Assembly (NCBI GenBank): GCA_036403035.1
Contig: DASWRT010000392.1
Coordinates: 1 to 21,949, forward strand
Length of the DNA stretch: 21,949 bases
Direction: 5' to 3'
Source of the DNA: DASWRT01 sp036403035
GTDB lineage: Bacteria > Pseudomonadota > Alphaproteobacteria > ATCC43930 > CGMCC-115725
Below the pieces are notes generated by a model, which was given only the letters and a program-made list of their open reading frames with translations, was not told the DNA's origin and did no database searches. Every line of letters begins with the position of its first letter. Within the stretch, counting starts at the first letter, position 1. This document shows positions 1 through 7,980 of this stretch, in pieces. A program made the position numbers and the translations under genes.

Positions 1-1814
1 GTGACGCTCTTCGCGAGATTGCGCGGCTGATCGACGTCGGTGCCCTTCAGCACGGCGACGTGATAGGCCAGGAGCTGGACCGGAATCGCGTAGAGGATCG
101 GCGCCACGAACGGGTCGCAGGCCGGGATGTCGATGCCGAAATAGAGCCGGTCGTCGATCGTCGCGAGCCCCTCGGCTTCGGAGATCATGATGACCTTGCC
201 GCCGCGCGCCATCACTTCCTGAACGTTCGACGCGGTCTTCTCGAACAGCTCGTCGCGCGGAGCGAGCACGATGATCGGCACCTTTTCGTCGATCAGCGCG
301 ATCGGACCGTGCTTCATCTCGCCCGCGGCGTAGCCCTCGGCGTGGATGTACGAGATCTCCTTCAGCTTCAGCGCCCCCTCGAGCGCCAGCGGATAGGCGG
401 TGCCGCGCCCGAGATACAGCACGTCGCGCGCCTCCATGACAGCGGCGGCGATCTCCTGAATCTTCTCGTCGTGGTTCAGCACCTCGGCGGCGCGCGACGG
501 CACCTCGGTCAGCGCCGCGGTCAGCGCCGCCTCGCGCGCCCCGTCGATCGCGCCGCGCGCCCGCGCGACGGCGATCGCTAAGCAGGCGAGGACGACGAGT
601 TGGGTGGTGAACGCCTTGGTCGAGGCGACGCCGATCTCAGGCCCGGCATAGGTCGGCAGCACCGCGTGCGCCTCGCGCGCCATCGAGCTTTCCGGCTGGT
701 TGACGACCGCCACGACATGCTGCCGCTGCGCCTTGGCATAGCGCAGCGCGGCGAGCGTGTCGGCGGTCTCGCCGGACTGCGAGATGAACAGGGCGAGCCC
801 GCCGTCCGGCATGTCCGGGGCGCGGTAGCGGAACTCAGAGGCGATGTCGACCTCGACGGGAACGCGCGCGATCCGCTCCAGCCAATACTTCGCGACCAGC
901 CCGGCATGGAAGGAGGTGCCGCAAGCGATGATCGTCACCTTCGAGACGCCGCCCAGATCGAACGGCAGATCGGGAAGATGCACCTGCCGCGTCGTCGGGT
1001 TGAACAGCGCGTGCAGGGTGTCGCCGATCACCGCCGGCTGCTCGAAGATCTCCTTATGCATGAAGTGGCGGTGGTTGCCCTTGCCGATGAGGGCGCCGGA
1101 CAGCGCCGTCTCCTTGATCGGACGATCCACGAGCCGGTCCTCGGCGTCGTAGATCCGGCAGTTCCTGCCGGTCAGCACCGCCCAGTCGCCTTCCTCAAGG
1201 TAGGTGATGCGCTGAGTCAGCGGCGCGAGCGCGAGCGCGTCGGAGCCGATGAACATCTCGCCGTCGCCGTAGCCGACCGCGAGCGGCGAGCCGCGGCGGG
1301 CGCAGATCAGCAGGTCGTGCTCGCCGGCGAACAGGATCGCCAGCGCGAACGCGCCGTGCAGCCGCTTCAGCGTCTTCGCCACGGCCTGCTGCGGCGCGTC
1401 GCCTTCGTTGAGGTACCGCGTGATCAGGATCGCGACCGCCTCGGTGTCGGTCTGCGACTGGAACGTGTAATCGAGCTTGGTCAGCTCGGCGCGCAGTTCC
1501 TGGAAGTTCTCGATGATGCCGTTGTGCACGACCGCGACCTTGTCGGTCGCGATCGGGTGCGCGTTCGCCTCGGTCGGCATGCCGTGCGTCGCCCAGCGGG
1601 TGTGGCCGATGCCGATCGTGCCGGCCACCGGCTTTTCGTCGAGCCGGCGCACGAGGTTGTCGAGCTTGCCTTCGGCGCGGCGGCGCTCGATCCGTCCGTC
1701 GATCAGGGTGGCGACGCCGGCCGAATCGTAGCCGCGATACTCCAGCCGCCGCAGCCCCTCGACGAGCAGCGGCGCCACTTCGTTGCGTCCGATGATCCCG
1801 ATGATCCCGCACAT
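1..1814 (-). CDS. glmS: Glutamine--fructose-6-phosphate aminotransferase (isomerizing), 3' end cut by window edge
   Basis: GlmS makes glucosamine-6-phosphate from fructose-6-phosphate and glutamine, the entry step to UDP-GlcNAc for peptidoglycan and LPS, in the cytoplasm. The minus-strand frame opens with ATG at 1814 and reads MCGIIGIIG. Cys2 is the N-terminal nucleophile of the class II glutaminase domain, roughly residues 1-220. Two SIS sugar-isomerase domains follow, with TSFHAGLVAKYW and SQSGETADT motifs. The frame stays open to base 1 and ends at A-K-S-V-T. Family members usually end LAKSVTVE, so only about two residues and the stop are missing. An AAGGAG Shine-Dalgarno sits at 1825-1830 at the end of glmU. 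The glmU stop is 7 nt upstream, so the two genes are almost certainly cotranscribed. Confidence 0.97.
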   Translation of the reverse strand, partial: MCGIIGIIGRNEVAPLLVEGLRRLEYRGYDSAGVATLIDGRIERRRAEGKLDNLVRRLDEKPVAGTIGIGHTRWATHGMPTEANAHPIATDKVAVVHNGIIENFQELRAELTKLDYTFQSQTDTEAVAILITRYLNEGDAPQQAVAKTLKRLHGAFALAILFAGEHDLLICARRGSPLAVGYGDGEMFIGSDALALAPLTQRITYLEEGDWAVLTGRNCRIYDAEDRLVDRPIKETALSGALIGKGNHRHFMHKEIFEQPAVIGDTLHALFNPTTRQVHLPDLPFDLGGVSKVTIIACGTSFHAGLVAKYWLERIARVPVEVDIASEFRYRAPDMPDGGLALFISQSGETADTLAALRYAKAQRQHVVAVVNQPESSMAREAHAVLPTYAGPEIGVASTKAFTTQLVVLACLAIAVARARGAIDGAREAALTAALTEVPSRAAEVLNHDEKIQEIAAAVMEARDVLYLGRGTAYPLALEGALKLKEISYIHAEGYAAGEMKHGPIALIDEKVPIIVLAPRDELFEKTASNVQEVMARGGKVIMISEAEGLATIDDRLYFGIDIPACDPFVAPILYAIPVQLLAYHVAVLKGTDVDQPRNLAKSV

Positions 1815-1821
1815 TTCAATG

Positions 1822-3231
1822 TCACTCCTTCGGCGCGGCGGCCGGCGCCGCGGCTGCTGCGGCCTGACGAGCCCGCTTCTCTTCCTGCTTGCGCTCCCGG
1901 AACTTGGCCGCAGCCCCGGAAACCTCGATCTGCCGTGCGCGCTCGACCGCGAGCGCATCGGCCGAGACGTTGCGCGTGATGACGCTGCCGGCGCCGATCA
2001 TCGCGCCGTCGCCGACCGTCACCGGCGCCACCAGCGCCGTGTTCGAGCCGACGAAGACACCCGCGCCGATCACCGTGCGCGACTTGAAGAATCCGTCATA
2101 GTTGCAGGTGATCGTGCCGGCGCCGAGGTTGCTGCGCTCGCCGACGTCGCTGTCGCCGATGTAGCTCAGGTGATTGGCCTTGGCGCCGCGGCCGATCTTC
2201 GACTGCTTCACCTCGACGAAGTTGCCGATATGGGCATCCTCGCCGATCTCCGCACCGGGACGCAGCCGCGCGAACGGGCCGACGATCGCGCCAGGACCGA
2301 TGGTCGCGCCGGTGAAGTGGCAGAAGGACAGGATCTCCGCGCCGTCGCCGACCGTGACGCCGGGACCGAAGACCACGTGCGGACCGATCACGACGTCGCG
2401 GCCGAGCTTCGTGTCGGCGCTGAGGAAGACGGTTTCGGGCGCCACCAGGGTAACGCCGTCCGCCATCGCCGCCGCGCGCAGCCGGCGCTGCATCGCCGCT
2501 TCCGCCGCGGCCAGCTCGGCCCGCGAATTGACGCCCGCCAGCTCCTCGGCCGGTCCCTCGACTGCGCGGCAGGCGAGACCGCGCCGCCGCGCCGCCGCGA
2601 CGATGTCGGTCAGGTAGTACTCGCCCTGCGCGTTCCGCGTGTCCAGCGCGCCGAGCAGCGCCTCCAGATGCTCGGCGGCGACCGCGATCACGCCGGAGTT
2701 GCAGAACCGGATCGCCCGCTCCTCGGGGCTCGCGTCGGCAGCCTCGACGATCGCCTCCAGCGTCCTGCCGTCGGCGCCCAGCTTGAGGCGTCCGTATGGG
2801 CCGGGATCGTCCGGACGCATGCCGAGCACGGCGACGGCCGCACCGGGCGCCCGGCGCCGCTCCTCAAGCAGCGCGGCCAGCGTCGGCGCCGTGATGAGCG
2901 GCGCGTCGCCGGTCAGCACCAGCACGTCCTCGATGCCGCCGGGCGCGAGCAGATCGCCGAGGCTCGGCATCGCGGCCATCATCGCGTGGCCGGTGCCCCG
3001 CGGCGTCTCCTGGATCGCGACCGCGGCGGGCGACGCCGCCTCGGCGACCGCCTCCATCCCCGGCGCCAGCACCAAGACGGTGCGTACCGGCGCCAGCGCC
3101 GCCACCGCATCGGCCACGTGGCGGATCATCGGGCGGTTCGCGACCGGGTGCATTACCTTGGGCCGGTCGGACTTCATCCGCGACCCCTTGCCGGCGGCGA
3201 GGATCACGGCGGCGAAACGGATAGTGTTCAT
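1822..3231 (-). CDS. glmU: Bifunctional UDP-N-acetylglucosamine pyrophosphorylase / glucosamine-1-phosphate N-acetyltransferase
   Basis: GlmU acetylates glucosamine-1-phosphate and then uridylylates it to UDP-GlcNAc. The 469-residue protein has the nucleotidyltransferase signature LAAGKGSRM (residues 11-19) with K25 of the DRPKV motif, and LTGDAPL with the metal-binding Asp at 109. The C-terminal half is a left-handed beta-helix of hexapeptide repeats with NHLSYIGD (the family's acetyltransferase His) and SNLGAGTITCNYDG. The last 25 or so residues are an Ala/Lys-rich tail. I chose ATG 3231 (MNTIRFAAVILAAG) because an upstream in-frame start at 3291 adds about 20 residues of non-conserved sequence. 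The gene lies just upstream of glmS, the preceding enzyme of the pathway, and is divergent from gph across 97 bp. Confidence 0.97.
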   Translation of the reverse strand: MNTIRFAAVILAAGKGSRMKSDRPKVMHPVANRPMIRHVADAVAALAPVRTVLVLAPGMEAVAEAASPAAVAIQETPRGTGHAMMAAMPSLGDLLAPGGIEDVLVLTGDAPLITAPTLAALLEERRRAPGAAVAVLGMRPDDPGPYGRLKLGADGRTLEAIVEAADASPEERAIRFCNSGVIAVAAEHLEALLGALDTRNAQGEYYLTDIVAAARRRGLACRAVEGPAEELAGVNSRAELAAAEAAMQRRLRAAAMADGVTLVAPETVFLSADTKLGRDVVIGPHVVFGPGVTVGDGAEILSFCHFTGATIGPGAIVGPFARLRPGAEIGEDAHIGNFVEVKQSKIGRGAKANHLSYIGDSDVGERSNLGAGTITCNYDGFFKSRTVIGAGVFVGSNTALVAPVTVGDGAMIGAGSVITRNVSADALAVERARQIEVSGAAAKFRERKQEEKRARQAAAAAAPAAAPKE

Positions 3232-3328
3232 GGATGTCTGATCGCATTCCAAACGGCAGCACCAATATGCCCTGGCAGACCTACCCGCCAAATCACACTT
3301 TGTTACGGCAAATTAAACGTTAACGGCG

Positions 3329-4018
3329 ATGACCTTCGACACCATCCTCTTCGATCTGGACGGCACGCTGATCGACAGCGCCCCGGACCTTCAGGCGGCC
3401 GCCAATGCAATGCTCCGGGAACTGGGCCGGCCGCCGCTCGCGATCGAGCAGATCCGGCGGATGATCGGCGACGGAGCGCCGAAGCTGGTCGAACGCGCGC
3501 TTGCCGCGGCCGGCGTCCCGAATGAGCCGCTGGCGCTGCGCCTAGACCGCTTCCTCGCCTTCTACGAGGCGGAACCGACGGCACGCACCCGCGTCTATCC
3601 GGGCGTGCGCGAGACGCTCGACCGCCTGTTCCGCGACGGCTACCGCATGGCGGTCTGCACCAACAAGCCGGAGCGCGCGACGCGCCTCGTTCTGTCCGAT
3701 CTCGGGATCGATGGCCCGTTCGCGGCGGTCGTCGGCGGCGATACGCTGCCGGTGCGCAAGCCCGACCCGCGGCATCTCCTCGGCGCGCTGCGGGCGCTCG
3801 GCGGGAGCGCTCCCGGCGCGGCGGTGATGGTCGGCGACAACGAGAACGACGCCGCCGCTGCGCGCGGGGCGGGACTGCGGCTGATCCTGATGCGCTACGG
3901 CTATGCCCGCGTGCCGCTCGCCGAGATTGGGGCCGACATCGAGCTGGACCGCTTCGACCAGATACCGGACGCGCTGCTGCTGCTACTCCGCCGGCAGCAA
4001 CCGCGGCCACAGCAGTAA
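3329..4018 (+). CDS. gph: HAD-superfamily phosphatase, phosphoglycolate phosphatase type
   Basis: This 229-residue protein is a class IA HAD phosphatase, most likely 2-phosphoglycolate phosphatase. Such enzymes clear the 2-phosphoglycolate formed in DNA-end repair or, in autotrophs, by Rubisco. All four HAD motifs are present: nucleophile and acid D9/D11 in FDLDGT, T111 in CTNKPE, K144 in VRKPDP, and the metal-binding D170 and D174 in VGDNENDAA. The residues between motifs I and II match the helical cap of the PGP group. ATG 3329 puts motif I at the expected position; no clear Shine-Dalgarno precedes it. The tail is a run of leucines then Gln/Arg. The gene converges on the alpha/beta hydrolase with a 6-bp gap. 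HAD substrates are hard to predict, so another sugar or nucleotide phosphate is possible. Confidence 0.88.
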   Translation: MTFDTILFDLDGTLIDSAPDLQAAANAMLRELGRPPLAIEQIRRMIGDGAPKLVERALAAAGVPNEPLALRLDRFLAFYEAEPTARTRVYPGVRETLDRLFRDGYRMAVCTNKPERATRLVLSDLGIDGPFAAVVGGDTLPVRKPDPRHLLGALRALGGSAPGAAVMVGDNENDAAAARGAGLRLILMRYGYARVPLAEIGADIELDRFDQIPDALLLLLRRQQPRPQQ

Positions 4019-4024
4019 CCATAG

Positions 4025-4726
4025 TTACGGCGACAGCCACTCCCGCATCGCCGCCGAGACCGCCGCCGGTCGTTCGAGCGGCGAAAGGTGCCCGCACTCC
4101 TCAACGACGACGAGGCGGGCCGCCGGTATCGCGGCGGCCATCTCCTCGTGCCCCTCAATCGGCGTTACCGCATCCTGGCGGCCGCACAGCACGAGCGTCG
4201 GGCAGGCGATCCGCGGCAGGTCGGGGCGGCTGTCGGGACGTCCGAGGATCGCGGTCTGCTGCCGCAGGAACGCGTCGCGCCCGATACGCTCCGCCATCCC
4301 CATCACGACCTCGACCAGCGGCTCGTCGTCGAGCCGGGAGGGATGCACGAGCAGCGGCAGCAGCCGGGGCGTGACGCCGCGGAAGCGCCCCTGGCGTGCG
4401 AGCGTGATGAGGCCGCGGCGGCGCGCCCGCTGCTCGTCGCTGTCGGCGCGGGCCGAGGTATCGAGAAGGGCGAGCCGCTCCACCCTCTCGGGAGCGCGGC
4501 GCATGATCTCCTGCGCGACGTAGCCCCCCATCGACAGGGCGGCCAACGCGAAGCGCGGCGGCGCATCCGCGAGCGCCGCCTCGGCCATGCCTTCCACCGA
4601 ATCGTGACGCGTCAGGTCGGCGACGCTGCATTCGGCAAGGTCGGCGAGATCGGCGATCTGCGCGCGCCACAGCGCGGCGTCGCAGAGCAGCCCCGGCAGG
4701 AGCAGCAGCGGCGTTTTTCGAGTCAT
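4025..4726 (-). CDS. Alpha/beta hydrolase fold protein
   Basis: This 233-residue cytoplasmic hydrolase has a recognisable catalytic triad: Ser65 in the nucleophile elbow ALSMGGY, Asp185 in CGRQDAVTP, and His213 in CGHLSPLERP. The N-terminal LLLLPGLLCDAALW carries the oxyanion-hole region of esterase/carboxylesterase-like members. Two ATGs are possible, 4729 and 4726. Both overlap the stop codon of the upstream isochorismatase-like gene (TGA at 4728-4726), so translational coupling is likely. The substrate is unknown. The pairing suggests two hydrolases acting on related small amides or esters, which is inference only. Confidence 0.88.
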   Translation of the reverse strand: MTRKTPLLLLPGLLCDAALWRAQIADLADLAECSVADLTRHDSVEGMAEAALADAPPRFALAALSMGGYVAQEIMRRAPERVERLALLDTSARADSDEQRARRRGLITLARQGRFRGVTPRLLPLLVHPSRLDDEPLVEVVMGMAERIGRDAFLRQQTAILGRPDSRPDLPRIACPTLVLCGRQDAVTPIEGHEEMAAAIPAARLVVVEECGHLSPLERPAAVSAAMREWLSP

Positions 4727-5277
4727 CATCGGATCAACGGCAGAAGTTCGCGGAACTCCTCGCTCGGTCCGGCGCGCAGCCACTCGAACAGCACCATCTC
4801 GGTCGTCACCAGCTCGACGCCGTTGCGCTCCAGCCGGCGCAAGGCAAGGTCGCGATCGGCGGTGCGGCGGCTGCCGACGGCGTCGGCGACCACCGCGACG
4901 CCAAGGTCGAGTTCGCGCAGGCTGAGCGCCGTCTGGAGCACGCAGACATGCGCCTCCATGCCGAGCACCACGAACAGGCGGCGATGGCGGCGGTCGAGTT
5001 CGTTGAGCCGGCGCCGGAATTGCGGCTCCCGGCCGGCGGCGAAGCTGGTCTTCTCGACGATGCTGCCCGGCGGGATGCGAGCGGCGAGCGAGGACACGGT
5101 GCGACCGAGTCCGGCGGGATACTGCTCGGTCGCGAGCACAGGGACGGCGAGCCGGGCGGCCCCATCGATCAGCCGCGCCGCATTGGCGACGACCGACTCG
5201 GCGCCCTCGACATGCGGCGCCAGCTTCTCCTGAATATCGACGACAAGCAGCGTCGATTGGTCACGATCCAGCAACAT
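4726..5277 (-). CDS. Isochorismatase-family cysteine hydrolase with intact triad
   Basis: This 183-residue protein has the isochorismatase/nicotinamidase-like fold. The expected catalytic residues are all visible: Asp14 in LLVVDIQEKL, Lys76 in VEKTSF, and Cys112 in GMEAHVCVLQT. Members of this subgroup are usually annotated only as putative hydrolases (YcaC-like), and the substrate cannot be called. I prefer ATG 5277; a TTG at 5289 in frame would add four residues. The stop overlaps the start of the alpha/beta hydrolase gene, forming a two-gene unit. The gene is divergent from the DEAD-box helicase, so the 161-bp spacer must serve both. It is full length for the family. Confidence 0.9.
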   Translation of the reverse strand: MLLDRDQSTLLVVDIQEKLAPHVEGAESVVANAARLIDGAARLAVPVLATEQYPAGLGRTVSSLAARIPPGSIVEKTSFAAGREPQFRRRLNELDRRHRRLFVVLGMEAHVCVLQTALSLRELDLGVAVVADAVGSRRTADRDLALRRLERNGVELVTTEMVLFEWLRAGPSEEFRELLPLIR

Positions 5278-5343
5278 AATGTGCCCCAAAACCGAGTCGG
5301 GCGTTATTTTGAGGCAAATAGCGCGACTTTTGCACCACTTCGA

Positions 5344-5371
5344 TTGACGCGCGGGTTTGAATTTCTATGAT
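5344..5371 (+). promoter_or_regulatory. Candidate sigma70-type promoter for the DEAD-box helicase gene
   Basis: A -35 box TTGACG (5344-5349) and a -10 box TATGAT (5366-5371) are separated by 16 bp. Each differs from consensus at one position. Transcription would begin near 5378, giving a leader of about 60 nt before the chosen ATG at 5439. The more upstream in-frame ATG at 5367 lies inside the -10 box, which argues against it as the start. Confidence 0.6.
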
Positions 5372-5391
5372 GCCGTCCCAAATAACAAGGT

Positions 5392-5409
5392 GCGCGGATG
5401 GTTCCGCGC
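5392..5409 (+). promoter_or_regulatory. Hairpin in the helicase mRNA leader
   Basis: GCGCGGA (5392-5398) and TCCGCGC (5403-5409) form a perfect 7-bp stem with a TGGT loop. It lies about 30 nt upstream of the helicase start codon and just after the predicted transcription start. No T-run follows, so it is not an obvious terminator. A role in translation or mRNA stability is speculation. Confidence 0.45.
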
Positions 5410-5438
5410 GCCATCGAACGGACCGAAGTAACCACTCA

Positions 5439-6971
<1,533 letters not shown>

Positions 6972-7049
6972 CCGCGCCGGGAGCGGTTCACCGCCGATGT
7001 CGCGAGGACGGCCGCGAACCGGGCATCATCCGAGCGAAGGAGACCGGCG

Positions 7050-7307
7050 GTGAAGACCATCTTCGTCATGGTGAAGTGCGAGTTGGGCAAGGCCTATCTC
7101 GTCGCGGACGAAGCGGTGCAGGACATCGAGCAGGTCTCGGAGGTCTACTCGACTTCCGGGCAGTACGATCTGCTGATGAAGTGCTATCTGGCCGAAGACG
7201 CCGACATCGGCCGCTTCGTGACGGAGAAGGTGCAGACCCTTCCAGGCGTCAAGGACACCTTCACGATCATCGCCTACAAGGCTTTCTCGGAAGACAAGTC
7301 TTACTGA
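7050..7307 (+). CDS. Stand-alone Lrp/AsnC ligand-binding (RAM) domain protein
   Basis: This 85-residue protein consists only of the effector-binding domain of Lrp/AsnC regulators, with no helix-turn-helix. The pattern of a beta strand (TIFVMVKCELG), a helix, the glycine-containing GQYDLLMKCYL strand and a final helix followed by TIIAY matches the ferredoxin-like RAM fold. Such small proteins oligomerise and bind amino acids or other ligands in other bacteria; the role here is unknown. The start is GTG at 7050, supported by an AAGGAGA Shine-Dalgarno about 6 nt upstream. The acetyltransferase gene follows after 37 bp and is probably cotranscribed. Confidence 0.88.
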   Translation: MKTIFVMVKCELGKAYLVADEAVQDIEQVSEVYSTSGQYDLLMKCYLAEDADIGRFVTEKVQTLPGVKDTFTIIAYKAFSEDKSY

Positions 7308-7344
7308 GCGTGTCGACGCGGGCCGACGGAACCGCCGACGTCCG

Positions 7345-7839
7345 ATGGGCGCGGTGATCGAGATCCGCCCGTTCGATCCGGCGCGCGACGCCGCTGCGCT
7401 CGCCCGGCTGATCGCCGAGCACGACGTTCATTACGGCGAGCCCGCGCCCGACATCGACGAGGTCGAGCGGCGGCTTCGCGAGCTCCCGGCCGGCGTCGAG
7501 ATCCTGCTCGCCGTGGATGACTGGCCGCAGCAGCAACCGGTCGGCTTCGCGAGCTTTTCCATACTCTTCCCGACCTCCGGCGCCATGCCGCTGCTTTATC
7601 TGAAAGAGTTGTACGTCGCCGCGGCGTCGCGCCGCCGCGGTGGTGCCCGGTTGCTCCTGCAATCATTGGCCCGGATCGCGCACGAGCGCGGCTGCACGCG
7701 GCTCGAATGGACGACGTTGCAGGAGAACGCGGCCGCCCGCGCGCTGTACGATGCGTTCGGCGCGGAACCGATGCCGTGGAAGATCAATTACCGCCTCACG
7801 GGCGAGGCGCTCGAACGGATGGCCGGCCGCCGCGGATAG
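7345..7839 (+). CDS. GNAT-family N-acetyltransferase
   Basis: This 164-residue protein matches the Gcn5-related acetyltransferase fold. It opens with IEIRPFDPARDAAALARLI, the usual first strand and helix. The acetyl-CoA pyrophosphate-binding motif A is seen as LKELYVAAASRRRGGARLLL, followed by a helix and the WTTLQENAAARALYDAFGA segment typical of motif B. Substrate is unknown; small amines, amino acids and protein N-termini are all possible. ATG 7345 has no clear Shine-Dalgarno. GTG at 7354 would also fit the fold. It sits 37 bp after the Lrp-like gene. Confidence 0.88.
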   Translation: MGAVIEIRPFDPARDAAALARLIAEHDVHYGEPAPDIDEVERRLRELPAGVEILLAVDDWPQQQPVGFASFSILFPTSGAMPLLYLKELYVAAASRRRGGARLLLQSLARIAHERGCTRLEWTTLQENAAARALYDAFGAEPMPWKINYRLTGEALERMAGRRG

Positions 7840-7980
7840 GGGGTAAAGTGAAGACCGGCGCACGTGATCGCCTCATCAACCGGTGAGCGTTTTCCGCCTG
7901 CCGGCGTTCGTTGCTGAATGCGTCCGGCGCGTCGTCTCGTCCTGAGCGGCGCCGACACGGCCGCGCTATGAGGGACCGGA

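Noticed and set aside
3232..3328. Promoter pair in the glmU-gph divergent spacer, and the CGTTAACG palindrome at 3318-3325
   Set aside because: The spacer must hold promoters, but no -35/-10 pair is convincing on either strand and an 8-bp palindrome is weak evidence alone.
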